The notes under the pieces were generated by a model that was not told the origin of the DNA, made no database searches, and was given only the letters and a program-made list of their open reading frames with translations. Positions 35,623-45,032 of a stretch of 46,695 bases of DNA are shown one piece after another; within the stretch, counting starts at the first letter, position 1; every line of letters starts with the position of its first letter. The position numbers were made by a program, and so were the translations under genes. The DNA comes from an uncultured Bacilli bacterium (lineage in GTDB: Bacteria; Bacillota_I; Bacilli_A; RFN20; CAG-826): NCBI GenBank assembly GCA_944351395.1, contig CALVPP010000004.1:1-46695 (forward strand), in the 5' to 3' direction.

Positions 35623-36831
35623 TTACTTAACTTTTACGTATTTAAATTTCGAATATTTTAAGATGCCATTTTCCCATTTAATATCGGTCTCGCCATCGAT
35701 TAATGGTTTAAGATATTCACGATAAGATTTATCCATCTCAACATGATTAGAAATCATCTGTAAAGGTAAGGTTCTTTCGGTATTTGCAATGTTGCATAAA
35801 TCTTCAATGACAAATTCGACTTTGTATGGTTCGCTAGAATCGCGTTTAATAGCAATCATTTGTCCGCTTATTCCTTCACAAGCTGATTTTACTGCTAAAG
35901 AACCAATAGCTTTCGCCTCGTCTTGATCGACTTTCGCTATCGTCATCGGATTAGCTCTTTGCAATAAACTAAGTTCAATAGGACGAGTTGGAATATGAAG
36001 ACGAGACTCCACTATTTGACAAAGTTCATTACATAATCCTCCTAATTGAGCGTGGTTAAACGCATCGACAAAAGAAGATTGATTTTGTCTTTCAAACTTG
36101 ATGCCCTCTGAAATGGCGACGATGCAATATCCATCGCGGTCATGAATTTCTTTTACTCGACGTAAGAAATTTTCTAAATCAAAATCTTGTTCTGGTAGAT
36201 AAATCAAATCAGGTCGCATATCTTCATCGAGCAAATCGACAGTGGCAGTTAGCCAACCAGCATTTCGACCCATAATTTCGATGATGAATACTTTACCTTT
36301 TCTATAGCTTGCTGCGTCAATCGCGATAGATTGAACGACGTTAATGACACATTTTGCCGCGCTTGGAAAGCCTAATGAATGATCAGTACACGCTAAATCA
36401 TTATCTATCGTCTTAGGAACACCAATGACTTTAATATCTACGTTCTTTTCTTTGAAAAGCAAAGATAATTTATAACATGTATCCATCGAATCGTTGCCGC
36501 CATTGATGAATAAATAACCCACGTTATGTTTCTCTAAAGTTTTTAGAATCGTCAAATAAATTGGATCATGAAAATCCGTCGGTAATTTAAAACGTGAAGT
36601 ACCAAGAATTGCTCCTGGCGTTTGTAGCAATAATTCAATATCTTCCTCATCTTCTGCGTTGATATCTATGAGATTGTCATTAATTAAACCTTCAATACCA
36701 TATCTAGAACCATAGATAGCGCTTATTTTATCACTATGTTTTCTCGCTTCTTTTATCGCGCCGTAAAGCGAAGTATTGATGACTGGTGTAGGACCACCAC
36801 TCTGGATGTAAACCATCGTCTTCTTTTCCAT
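35623..36831 (-). CDS. pfp: 6-phosphofructokinase, pyrophosphate-dependent type
   Basis: Phosphorylates fructose-6-phosphate in glycolysis, probably with PPi as donor. It has 402 residues. The N-terminal phosphate loop is QSGGPTPVIN at 10-19. The donor-site loop reads GGNDS (111-115) rather than the GGDGS of ATP enzymes. The catalytic segment is PKTIDND (139-145), whose lysine is the marker of PPi enzymes, where ATP enzymes have PGTIDND. The MGRNAGWL motif follows. AGAGG lies 9 nt before the ATG. PPi use is inferred from motifs; the PPi-type reaction would be reversible. Confidence 0.88.
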   Translation of the reverse strand: MEKKTMVYIQSGGPTPVINTSLYGAIKEARKHSDKISAIYGSRYGIEGLINDNLIDINAEDEEDIELLLQTPGAILGTSRFKLPTDFHDPIYLTILKTLEKHNVGYLFINGGNDSMDTCYKLSLLFKEKNVDIKVIGVPKTIDNDLACTDHSLGFPSAAKCVINVVQSIAIDAASYRKGKVFIIEIMGRNAGWLTATVDLLDEDMRPDLIYLPEQDFDLENFLRRVKEIHDRDGYCIVAISEGIKFERQNQSSFVDAFNHAQLGGLCNELCQIVESRLHIPTRPIELSLLQRANPMTIAKVDQDEAKAIGSLAVKSACEGISGQMIAIKRDSSEPYKVEFVIEDLCNIANTERTLPLQMISNHVEMDKSYREYLKPLIDGETDIKWENGILKYSKFKYVKVK

Positions 36832-36862
36832 TTTTAAAAACCTCTATCAATTAACAAAAAAT

Positions 36863-36891
36863 ATTTTATGTTGATAAGGTAGTATTTTCAA
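36863..36891 (-). promoter_or_regulatory. Promoter of pfp
   Basis: TTGAAA (36886-36891), 17-bp spacer, TAAAAT (36863-36868) on the minus strand, with a leader of about 25 nt containing AGAGG. Confidence 0.65.
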
Positions 36892-36943
36892 GAAAAAGGG
36901 TTCAGATATAAAAGAAGAAATTCATTTTATTTTATGTCTTTTA

Positions 36944-36952
36944 TGCTAATAT
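36944..36952 (+). promoter_or_regulatory. Extended -10 of the nucleoside kinase gene
   Basis: TGCTAATAT, an extended -10 element, 36 nt before the ATG at 36989. The leader carries GCGAGG before the start codon. The 157-bp region 36832-36988 holds only this and the divergent pfp promoter. Confidence 0.45.
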
Positions 36953-36988
36953 ATAGATTGCAACAAACAAGAAAGCGAGGTTTATAAA

Positions 36989-38629
36989 ATGTCTTTCACT
37001 CTTTTGATTGAGGGCGAACAAAAAATTTATGATGCCCCAGTACGCTTGCTCGACATCATGCCAAAAGGAGAGCACAAATATTATGCTGCTCGAGTCGATA
37101 GGCGCGTACGTCCTTTAACTTATGAAGTAAATCATGACGCTATCGTGACATGGGTCGATCTTAGCGATCGCGAAACATGTCAATTTTATGAGAATTCTTT
37201 ACGTTACCTTATATGCATGGCTTTTTATCGTCTATATCCAAAGACAAAAATTAGACTATCTTATAATGTTTCACGTTCTATTTTCTTAGAGATATTAGAC
37301 AAATCTATCCCAGTGAACAGCAAATTAGTCGAAGAAATTAAGGCTGAGATGGAAAAAATAGTTAAGGCTGATTATCCTATTGAACTAAAACGTTGTTCAA
37401 AAGATGAAATTAAAAAGATTTATGAGGAAGAGGGATATGAAGATAAGATTGAAATTCTCCCCTACCGTCCAGAAGAAACATGCCATTATCATGAATGTGA
37501 TGGCTATAAAAATTACATGTATGGCGCTTTAATGCCGTCAACTGGTTTCATTGAAAAATGGCAAATGCGCTTATATTTGCCTGGTATTCTTTTCCAATAT
37601 CCGAGATATGAAACTAAGGGTGAGATTCCAGTTTTTGAAGATGCTCCAACATTTGGAAAAGTTTTAAAAGAAATGCATATTTGGGGGCGTATCGCTGGCG
37701 CTGACTCCATAGCTGGTATCAACCATCATATTGAACAAGATGGCTCGACTGATTTTATTAACATGTGTGAAGCAAGGCACAACAAAATGCTCGTCGAATT
37801 AGGTGATCAAATTGAAGAAAATATCGATAATATTCGTCTCATTTGTATCGCTGGTCCATCTAGTTCTGGAAAGACGACCTTCTCTAATAGATTAAGAACG
37901 GAACTTCTTAGCAGAGGCATTAAACCGATTAGAATATCAATCGATGATTATTATTTGCCGCGCGATAAAGCACCTAAAGATGAAAATGGTCAACCGGACT
38001 TAGAAAGTATCTACGCTCTTGACATTGAATTATTCAACCAAAACATGTCAGATCTCATAAGCGGATTAGAAGTTGAATTGCCTAAATTTGACTTTATTTT
38101 AGGCAGACGTGTCAAAGGTCGTAAATTAAAAGTCGGTCATGATGAACCAATCATCATCGAGGGTATTCATGCTCTAAATGAAGAATTGACCCATCTCATC
38201 CCCAAACATCAAAAATATAAGATTTATATCGCTCCACAAGCACAAATTAATATCGACAACCATAATCCTTTATCGTTAACCGATTTGCGTCTATTGCGCC
38301 GCATCATACGCGATAACCGCACCCGTAACGCTAGTGCTATCGACACGATTAAGATGTGGCCAAGTGTTCGTATGGGCGAATTTAAGTGGATTTACGATAC
38401 ACAAGAAGGTGCAAATTTCGTCTTTAATTCATTATTATCTTATGAGATATCAGCTATGAAAAAATACGCTGTGCCACTGCTCAATAACGTCGATCGAAAT
38501 AGTGAATTTTATCCGATGGTCGAAAGACTTATACGCACTTATAAATTCTTTGAAAATATCGATGATAAATTTGTTCCTTGTAATTCGTTGATGCGAGAAT
38601 TCATCGGTGGTTCTTGTTACGAAGAGTAA
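36989..38629 (+). CDS. Nucleoside kinase: uridine-kinase domain with threonyl-tRNA-synthetase-like N-terminus
   Basis: A 546-residue protein of a form found in many Firmicutes. Residues 1 to about 60 resemble a TGS-like domain. Residues about 60-270 resemble the second additional (editing-like) domain of threonyl-tRNA synthetase. Residues about 280-480 are a uridine-kinase-type P-loop domain: GPSSSGKT at 289-296, then the nucleoside-binding SIDDYYLPRD at 317-326. It probably phosphorylates uridine or cytidine in salvage. The role of the synthetase-like part is unknown in this family. A hairpin terminator follows directly, and the next gene on the other strand ends 2 nt away. Confidence 0.88.
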   Translation: MSFTLLIEGEQKIYDAPVRLLDIMPKGEHKYYAARVDRRVRPLTYEVNHDAIVTWVDLSDRETCQFYENSLRYLICMAFYRLYPKTKIRLSYNVSRSIFLEILDKSIPVNSKLVEEIKAEMEKIVKADYPIELKRCSKDEIKKIYEEEGYEDKIEILPYRPEETCHYHECDGYKNYMYGALMPSTGFIEKWQMRLYLPGILFQYPRYETKGEIPVFEDAPTFGKVLKEMHIWGRIAGADSIAGINHHIEQDGSTDFINMCEARHNKMLVELGDQIEENIDNIRLICIAGPSSSGKTTFSNRLRTELLSRGIKPIRISIDDYYLPRDKAPKDENGQPDLESIYALDIELFNQNMSDLISGLEVELPKFDFILGRRVKGRKLKVGHDEPIIIEGIHALNEELTHLIPKHQKYKIYIAPQAQINIDNHNPLSLTDLRLLRRIIRDNRTRNASAIDTIKMWPSVRMGEFKWIYDTQEGANFVFNSLLSYEISAMKKYAVPLLNNVDRNSEFYPMVERLIRTYKFFENIDDKFVPCNSLMREFIGGSCYEE

Positions 38630-38631
38630 TC

Positions 38632-39726
38632 TTAGTTCCTCGTTAATTCGAGGAACTTTTTCTTTTCATCCTCATAAATATTATGAATATCATCCATGTA
38701 TTCATTACGCATATCTAAATATTTTTTGCATTTAATTTGGTCAAGATTATTAGTGTAAACAGATGTAAATATTTTTTCTATACGGAAAAAAGATTCGAAC
38801 AAATTTAGGATAGTTACTTTAGCAAAATAAACTTTTCTAGAATAAATTAACAAAGGCGATGAGTGAGCAATTTCTGAGCTCATCTCATACCATTTATTAT
38901 AGTTTCCTAGATGTGCAGCAACTTCTAACCCGTTTCGAAAGTTCAACTTAAAATTCTCAAATTTTGTCGTATCAGTTGCCTCATATAGCCAGCCATATTC
39001 GATGAACTTTTTCATATCCTTACTCTTTAAATCATGTTCTTTCATCTTTTCTTTAATTTCGATAAAAATTTTATCTTGTTCAGACTTATCTTTTATGCCA
39101 TCTCTAAAGGCGATGTTATAGATTATATGTCTTAAATACGAATCCATACCTTTTTTACTAGTGCTAGAAAGCACGATAAGAATACATTCGCTCTCGTGTA
39201 AAGTTCTCCAAGTAGAAAAAGCTTCTGTTTCAAATCCAGCAACCAAAAGATCTATAGTACACTTTGCTAAGAATAAAACTTTTTCTAAAATGTCCACTCT
39301 AATTTCATTTTTCATCATTTCCTTCAAGGAAGGAATGCTAGAAAGCATAAAAGAAATCATCGTCATGATATTTGTAACAACAGGTGAATAACGAGAGTAT
39401 TCACCATGTGTTTTAATAGAAAAGAGTTCAATAGAAACATATTTGTCTACTACGCGATTTACAATCGAAATTAAATCATCGATAGCTAATAATTTTTCTT
39501 GATTTCGTTCGTAAACGTAAACTAATTCGCCTAAGACGTATTGAAGGATAATATGAACATTTATCACTTGTTGTTCTTGTATAATTTTATCTTTTTTTAA
39601 GGAAATAACAGCTTGAACAGAGGCGTAAAAAATTTTAAAACATGCTTCAGCATCAACTTTATTTTCGAGTTTCGCTATTTTAATAATATTCGCTATTTGT
39701 TCTTGATTTAAAAATACATTTTTCAT
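38632..39726 (-). CDS. DUF5677-like helical protein
   Basis: A 364-residue, helix-rich, soluble protein. The central part (LLVAGFETEAFSTWRTLHESECILIVL) and the later EIAHSSPLLIYSR resemble DUF5677, a family of unknown function sometimes grouped with HEPN-like helical proteins; the match is from memory and moderate. No catalytic motif is certain. It overlaps the end of addA by 4 nt, so it is made with the AddAB recombination enzyme, which is the only hint of function. Its last codons carry the terminator hairpin of the convergent nucleoside kinase gene. Confidence 0.6.
   Translation of the reverse strand: MKNVFLNQEQIANIIKIAKLENKVDAEACFKIFYASVQAVISLKKDKIIQEQQVINVHIILQYVLGELVYVYERNQEKLLAIDDLISIVNRVVDKYVSIELFSIKTHGEYSRYSPVVTNIMTMISFMLSSIPSLKEMMKNEIRVDILEKVLFLAKCTIDLLVAGFETEAFSTWRTLHESECILIVLSSTSKKGMDSYLRHIIYNIAFRDGIKDKSEQDKIFIEIKEKMKEHDLKSKDMKKFIEYGWLYEATDTTKFENFKLNFRNGLEVAAHLGNYNKWYEMSSEIAHSSPLLIYSRKVYFAKVTILNLFESFFRIEKIFTSVYTNNLDQIKCKKYLDMRNEYMDDIHNIYEDEKKKFLELTRN
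38634..38664 (+). terminator. Terminator of the nucleoside kinase gene, inside the convergent gene
   Basis: A 9-bp perfect stem AGTTCCTCG/CGAGGAACT (38634-38642 and 38649-38657) with a 6-nt loop, followed by TTTTTC on the plus strand. The hairpin lies inside the last codons of the DUF5677-like gene, so the same bases serve as coding sequence on the minus strand. Confidence 0.85.
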
Positions 39727-42700
39727 CCTTTTACTTCCCTCACACGCCCTTTAATTATTGAAGCAAGATACATCTTGACAGGTAGATTTGTCAATTTTTT
39801 TATATAATTTTGATAAATTTTTAATTGTTCGTCATAACTTTCATCATCAATATTTGCAAATTTATAATCGATGATATCGATATGGTCATCATAAATTAAA
39901 AGTAAATCAATTATACCGTGCACATTATTTTCTTCATCAAAAAACCTAAATTCATGTTTCGCTACTGCTTTATTAGCGTTTTTGAATAAATCGCATTTAA
40001 GGAACTGATGGATGATATCTTTCTTTTTTTCGTCAAGAATAAAATCTAAATTAGCATTTTTAAAATCAACATATTCCATGTATGAATGCAATTCTTCACC
40101 AAGAGAAAGAATATTAGAATCCGCAGCATCTAATTCTTTGCTCGCTCTGAGTGATTTTTTCATTTGGACAGTCGGAACTAAAATATCTTTCAATACGAAT
40201 TGATGAGGGACAATTTGTCTACATTCTTCATTCACAAAAGAAAATTTTTCTAATGAACTATCATCTATTGACGTGATGTCTAGGTTTGGATCATAAGAAC
40301 CTTCTTTATCAAAAATAAAAGCATTGACATATCGAGAAAATGTAGATGTAGAAGAATCTAACAATTTAGGAGTCTCAACTGTATTTTTTGGAATTATTAA
40401 TACATTATTCTTTTTCGCTCTGGTAAGTCCAACATAAAATACACGTAATTTTTCTCTAGCAAGTTCACTTTTTATTTTCTTATCGATCACAATTTTAAGT
40501 GGACTACGCAAATAATAGTAATCATAATTTGGCAAAAACAAACCATACTCAGCATCGAATGATATAGTGTCTGTATCGTTTTTTCCCCTGAGATCCAAAT
40601 ATGGAAAGTAAACGATTGGAAATTCTAAGCCTTTAGATGCGTGAATTGTCATAAGTTTCACGACATTATTACTTGTATTATTATCATCAATTTGCAAGCT
40701 AATATCGAACTTATTTAAATCGTCAAAGAAGAGAACTAAGTCATTGAGATTCATCATTAGATCATCGAAAGAAACAGCAAAATGATATATTTTATCTAAA
40801 ATGGTAAATGAACGGCTAATATTTGGAATTGTCCTAACTTTTTCATATAAATTAAATTTATCGTATATAAGTAGTGTTAGATCGCCTAATGACAACGCAT
40901 CTTTTTTGGAATTTAATTCATTTAAAACATGTTCTAATTCAAAAGAAGAATAATTTTTCAATTTAGCAAATGATGATAAGTTCTCATCCGACACTTGGTA
41001 TAAAAAAGAACGTAAAACCGATACAAATCGATGGTAATATGTGGCTTTTTTTGTATTATCACTATATATATTAATCAATTCAAAAAGATTTTTGATAACT
41101 ACATATGTATCTTCATCATCAACTTTAGGATCATATTCTGCACGTAACGGAATAGCGTAAGTTGTAAGAATCTTTTTTAAAATATCAAAATTAGATTTAG
41201 TTTGTGTTAAAATAGCAAAATCCTTATAAGATAACGAGTGGTTTTGTCTCATTTTTAATAATATATCTTGAGCGATAATGTGAGCTTCTTTTTCTTTATT
41301 ATTATTAGATTTATTGTAAATTATAATCTTAAGACCATCATCATTACAGCAATTCTTTTCGTTACCTATTTGCATGATATGAAGTGGGGTATAATCAAAA
41401 TTTGACAATGGTGGTTTCATGATTTTAGAAAATATGAAGTTATTCATTTCTATGACTTCAGCAGATGATCTAAAATTCTTATTTAGTGAGATTAACTTTC
41501 CACCTATTTGTTTTTGATAATCGTTAAATTTATTCAAAAAGATACTAGGGTTTGCATTTCTAAATCCGTAGATTGACTGTTTAATGTCGCCGACTTGAAA
41601 AACATTATCATTATCTAGTAAATTCATAGCGCGTTCTTGAATATCGGATGTGTCTTGATATTCATCAATCATGATGTAATCAAATTTATTTTTTATTTCT
41701 TCACGAACATCATCCATTTCTAAAAGGCGAATAAACATTTTTGATATGTCGACGAATTCATAAATATTATGCATTTTTTTAAACGATAAAAACTTTTCAA
41801 ATAATTCTTTTACGATATCGATGATAATCTTTGCTTCATTTCGATTTTCAAGGAATGAATTGATAGTGTTATCGTAATTGTCCACGTCTATAAAATAAGC
41901 TTCTGCTTCACTGAATTTAGCTTTAGCAAGACTATGAGCGTTTTTAAGCTCAACTGACCATTTTCTTCCTTTAGCTGGGAAATTCGATTTGTTAAAGAAC
42001 AATAAACGTAGTTCGTCATGATTTTTAGCGTTATAAAATGATTGGATATATTTAATGGCGCTGATTAATGCTTCATCGTGTTCATCTTCCAAAATACATA
42101 TAGCTTCTTTTAACAATCGCCTAGCGTCATCAAAATTGTCTTGAATAATTTTTTCAATGTATTGTTTAGAAAAGAAATACTTTTCAAAGTTTTCTAGATA
42201 ATCCTTCTCATCAACTATTAGTTCTATTTTCTTATATATTGAAAGAATATTCGCTTTTAAGTTCGTATCTTGTTTCAAAACAAAATGTGAGATTAATTTA
42301 ATGAAGTCTTCATTTTGTTCACTATATAATCTATTAAATATTTCATCTAAATATCGCTTGCGTAAAACTTCTGCTACAGTAGTGTCCAAAACATTGACAT
42401 CACTATCGATGCCAAGATAGTTATGATATTTTTTGACGATTACCAAAGAGAAGGCATCGAACGTTTGAATATTAGCTAAATCAATCTCGTTTGCTAGATC
42501 TAATCTACCATTTTCAATTAAATTCTTTTTAATTCTTTCAGCCATTTCCCCGGCTGCTTTTTTTGCGAAGGTTAAGATGAGCAATCTTTTAACAGGGGTA
42601 CCTTCTAAGATGATATTAGTCGCTCTTTGTCCGAGCACACTCGTTTTTCCACTTCCAGCCGAAGCACTCACTAGAAAATGCCCCTTTCTTGCGTTAATTG

Positions 42701-42746
42701 CGTCTAATTGTTCTTTTTCAAACTGTATCTTAGTCATCTTCTTCAT
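39723..42746 (-). CDS. addA: AddA helicase-nuclease subunit (compact)
   Basis: UvrD-type helicase and nuclease of the AddAB/RexAB enzyme, which resects double-strand breaks for recombination. About 1007 residues, against roughly 1200 in Bacillus subtilis. Walker A is SAGSGKT near residue 30-36, then LTFAKKAAGEMAERI, the DEXX box MIDEYQDTSDIQE, VGDIKQSIYGFR, and the motif V/VI segments MTIHASKGLEFPIVY and RVFYVGLTRAKK. The C-terminal nuclease shows GIIDLLLIY, IIDYKF and DEQLKIYQ. The start is uncertain: GTG 42749, ATG 42746 or ATG 42737 all lie in the end of addB. The coding sequence looks more AT-rich than most of the window. Confidence 0.92.
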   Translation of the reverse strand: MKKMTKIQFEKEQLDAINARKGHFLVSASAGSGKTSVLGQRATNIILEGTPVKRLLILTFAKKAAGEMAERIKKNLIENGRLDLANEIDLANIQTFDAFSLVIVKKYHNYLGIDSDVNVLDTTVAEVLRKRYLDEIFNRLYSEQNEDFIKLISHFVLKQDTNLKANILSIYKKIELIVDEKDYLENFEKYFFSKQYIEKIIQDNFDDARRLLKEAICILEDEHDEALISAIKYIQSFYNAKNHDELRLLFFNKSNFPAKGRKWSVELKNAHSLAKAKFSEAEAYFIDVDNYDNTINSFLENRNEAKIIIDIVKELFEKFLSFKKMHNIYEFVDISKMFIRLLEMDDVREEIKNKFDYIMIDEYQDTSDIQERAMNLLDNDNVFQVGDIKQSIYGFRNANPSIFLNKFNDYQKQIGGKLISLNKNFRSSAEVIEMNNFIFSKIMKPPLSNFDYTPLHIMQIGNEKNCCNDDGLKIIIYNKSNNNKEKEAHIIAQDILLKMRQNHSLSYKDFAILTQTKSNFDILKKILTTYAIPLRAEYDPKVDDEDTYVVIKNLFELINIYSDNTKKATYYHRFVSVLRSFLYQVSDENLSSFAKLKNYSSFELEHVLNELNSKKDALSLGDLTLLIYDKFNLYEKVRTIPNISRSFTILDKIYHFAVSFDDLMMNLNDLVLFFDDLNKFDISLQIDDNNTSNNVVKLMTIHASKGLEFPIVYFPYLDLRGKNDTDTISFDAEYGLFLPNYDYYYLRSPLKIVIDKKIKSELAREKLRVFYVGLTRAKKNNVLIIPKNTVETPKLLDSSTSTFSRYVNAFIFDKEGSYDPNLDITSIDDSSLEKFSFVNEECRQIVPHQFVLKDILVPTVQMKKSLRASKELDAADSNILSLGEELHSYMEYVDFKNANLDFILDEKKKDIIHQFLKCDLFKNANKAVAKHEFRFFDEENNVHGIIDLLLIYDDHIDIIDYKFANIDDESYDEQLKIYQNYIKKLTNLPVKMYLASIIKGRVREVKG

Positions 42747-45030
42747 CACTTTCTACACTTGATAATGTTTGAATATCCTCATCTCTTCTAAAACATATAT
42801 CGCGATATGTACAATAGGTGCAACTAAGATTACTAGAAGCGTTCTTTTGATAACTTCTTATTGGAAATTGTCCTAGTTTAATATGATCAAAGGCGTCTTT
42901 AAGTAATTTAGATGTTTGTTCGTCCATCGTACGTTTCTCTTCCATTTGATAAATCTTTTTTTTGCTATCAATTGTATAATCTTTTTCTAGACCTTTTATA
43001 TATGGTGATTTAGATAATCCATTTTTAATAGAAGTGTCCAAATTTTCTGTGCTCTCATCCAAAAAGGTCAATCCATTAAAAGAGAGTAAATCTACAGCTT
43101 CTTTAATTTTCTTTTCATTACCTTTCAATCCGGATGGTATTAGAGGTTTAATATAAATGCCATTTAATGTTTTATCTTTATATTGATTAGATTTTGATAA
43201 CACTAAACTATAAAAAGGTAGTTGAAGCGAGAGACCATATTTTGCTAAAGATTCATCAAAAAAATCATTCATACCAGTTTTATAATCTATGATGATGTAG
43301 TGATTATCAGAATAATTTAAAACATTGTCAATTCTAGCATAAAGATTAACGCCTTTATCGAAAGGAACGATGAATACTTTCTCTTTATCCATCGTGACTT
43401 TTGAAGAAATCTGCGTGATAAATCTCTTTAAAAATTGCACATCGTAAAGAATAATAGATTTAATTTTAGGTAATAAAATTTCTTCTTCTGGTTTCCAAAT
43501 AACATTTTTCTCACATTCGTCAATGTAACTTTGGTAGTCAATATTTTGATCAATTTTTTCGAGAACTTGATGCGCTAATTCTCCAACTTTTGCACTGAAG
43601 GATGGCTCTATATTGTCATCAACTTTTAAAACATTTTTAACATAATAAGAAAAAGGACATTGAAAATAAGTTTTAATGTGTGAATAAGAGATATTTTTTG
43701 ATAATAAATTTTCATCCAACTTGAAATGATGAAAACTATGATCATAAGTATCATAATCAATTTTGCCTAAAAGACGCTCATATCCGAGCAAATTAGCATC
43801 TATTTCGTTATATAACATCTTTCTATCCAGTAACTTTGCGTAATTATTTTTGGCTTCATTAATAGAATATAGATTTATAGGTGACCACAAAGACGGGCAT
43901 ATAGAATTTTCAGTCGCTAAGTTGGAAGGATTATTTACTACGTCGTCATAAATATGGTAAGAAATAAAAACATTCGGTAAGTTATTAATGTATTCTATAC
44001 ACTTGTCTTTTTCAAAATTCGTCAAAGTAAGATCGCTCGTCATATGTAGTTTGTCTTTTAGATCTTCATCGATGAAGCTATTTTCAAAAACCCGAGGAAA
44101 CGCACCTTGAGCAAAATTTAAAATAAAGAGGTGAGATCCTTTAAAAGAATCTAAATCATCGATGATTTTAATTTCGCTAAAATCGCCTTCTATTTTTACA
44201 AATGAATTCTTTAAGATAGATTTTATAAGCTTTTTTTGTTCTATAGTAGATATTGATAAACCTAATATAGGTTTCACTAAATCACAAATTTCACTAAAAT
44301 AGTCGTAATTATCAACTTTTAAATTATCAATTCCCGCTTCATTAAATTGGTCTAACTTAAATAATTTTTTAGCAAATTGTGTGTATAATAGTCGCATATT
44401 TTTAGGAAAACAAATATGAAAACCATAATTCTTATTAATGCGATCAAAAGGAACAATATATGAATCATTAAGACCATAGATGGCTATGTTTTTTGGCTCG
44501 ATACCATCATTTAATAAATCACCAATTTTATTGAAGACAAAATTTAATTCATCATCAATATCATGAAACTGATAATATTTGAATTGCCTAATTTTAGGAG
44601 AGGTTTTGCCGATAAATTCTGTATTAATGCGTAGATTATTAAATATGTGCAATAACGTTTCATCACATTTACTATAACCATACACTTTTACATCTAATCC
44701 TTCTAATTGATTAAGGATATGTGAGTAATGTATAAGTTTTTTATCAATAAGAAATTTCTTCATTTTAACGTATCTCATTAATCGAGCATCGTTTTCATCA
44801 AGTGCAATATAAGGTAATATTTCTACAATATTTTTAGCTTCGTCGTAACTCAGATGAAAATGTTCAATTAATTTAAAAAACGCTTCGTTTGTAATCTTAC
44901 CATAAAACATATCAATTAATTCGTTTTTTGAATAAAGTTTCACATCTAAAAATTTATCGATTTCACGATATTCTTTTAATATTTTTTCATATAAATTTGT
45001 AGGTGCGATTATAGTTATTTTATGATTCAT
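42730..45030 (-). CDS. addB: AddB-like nuclease subunit (compact, no Walker A)
   Basis: Second subunit of the AddAB/RexAB break-repair enzyme. It has 766 residues, against roughly 1160 in Bacillus. The N-terminal part begins ITIIAPTNLYEKILKE with no Walker A loop, so it should not bind ATP. The C-terminal PD-(D/E)XK nuclease contains ISYSHIKTYFQCPFSYYVK, VGELAHQVLE, ARIDNVL, IIIDYKTG and LQLPFYS. The cysteine in FQCPF together with CTYCTYRDIC can hold the family's 4Fe-4S cluster. It starts 2 nt after the glpK stop with AAGG upstream and overlaps addA. Confidence 0.85.
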   Translation of the reverse strand: MNHKITIIAPTNLYEKILKEYREIDKFLDVKLYSKNELIDMFYGKITNEAFFKLIEHFHLSYDEAKNIVEILPYIALDENDARLMRYVKMKKFLIDKKLIHYSHILNQLEGLDVKVYGYSKCDETLLHIFNNLRINTEFIGKTSPKIRQFKYYQFHDIDDELNFVFNKIGDLLNDGIEPKNIAIYGLNDSYIVPFDRINKNYGFHICFPKNMRLLYTQFAKKLFKLDQFNEAGIDNLKVDNYDYFSEICDLVKPILGLSISTIEQKKLIKSILKNSFVKIEGDFSEIKIIDDLDSFKGSHLFILNFAQGAFPRVFENSFIDEDLKDKLHMTSDLTLTNFEKDKCIEYINNLPNVFISYHIYDDVVNNPSNLATENSICPSLWSPINLYSINEAKNNYAKLLDRKMLYNEIDANLLGYERLLGKIDYDTYDHSFHHFKLDENLLSKNISYSHIKTYFQCPFSYYVKNVLKVDDNIEPSFSAKVGELAHQVLEKIDQNIDYQSYIDECEKNVIWKPEEEILLPKIKSIILYDVQFLKRFITQISSKVTMDKEKVFIVPFDKGVNLYARIDNVLNYSDNHYIIIDYKTGMNDFFDESLAKYGLSLQLPFYSLVLSKSNQYKDKTLNGIYIKPLIPSGLKGNEKKIKEAVDLLSFNGLTFLDESTENLDTSIKNGLSKSPYIKGLEKDYTIDSKKKIYQMEEKRTMDEQTSKLLKDAFDHIKLGQFPIRSYQKNASSNLSCTYCTYRDICFRRDEDIQTLSSVESDEEDD

Positions 45031-45032
45031 AA

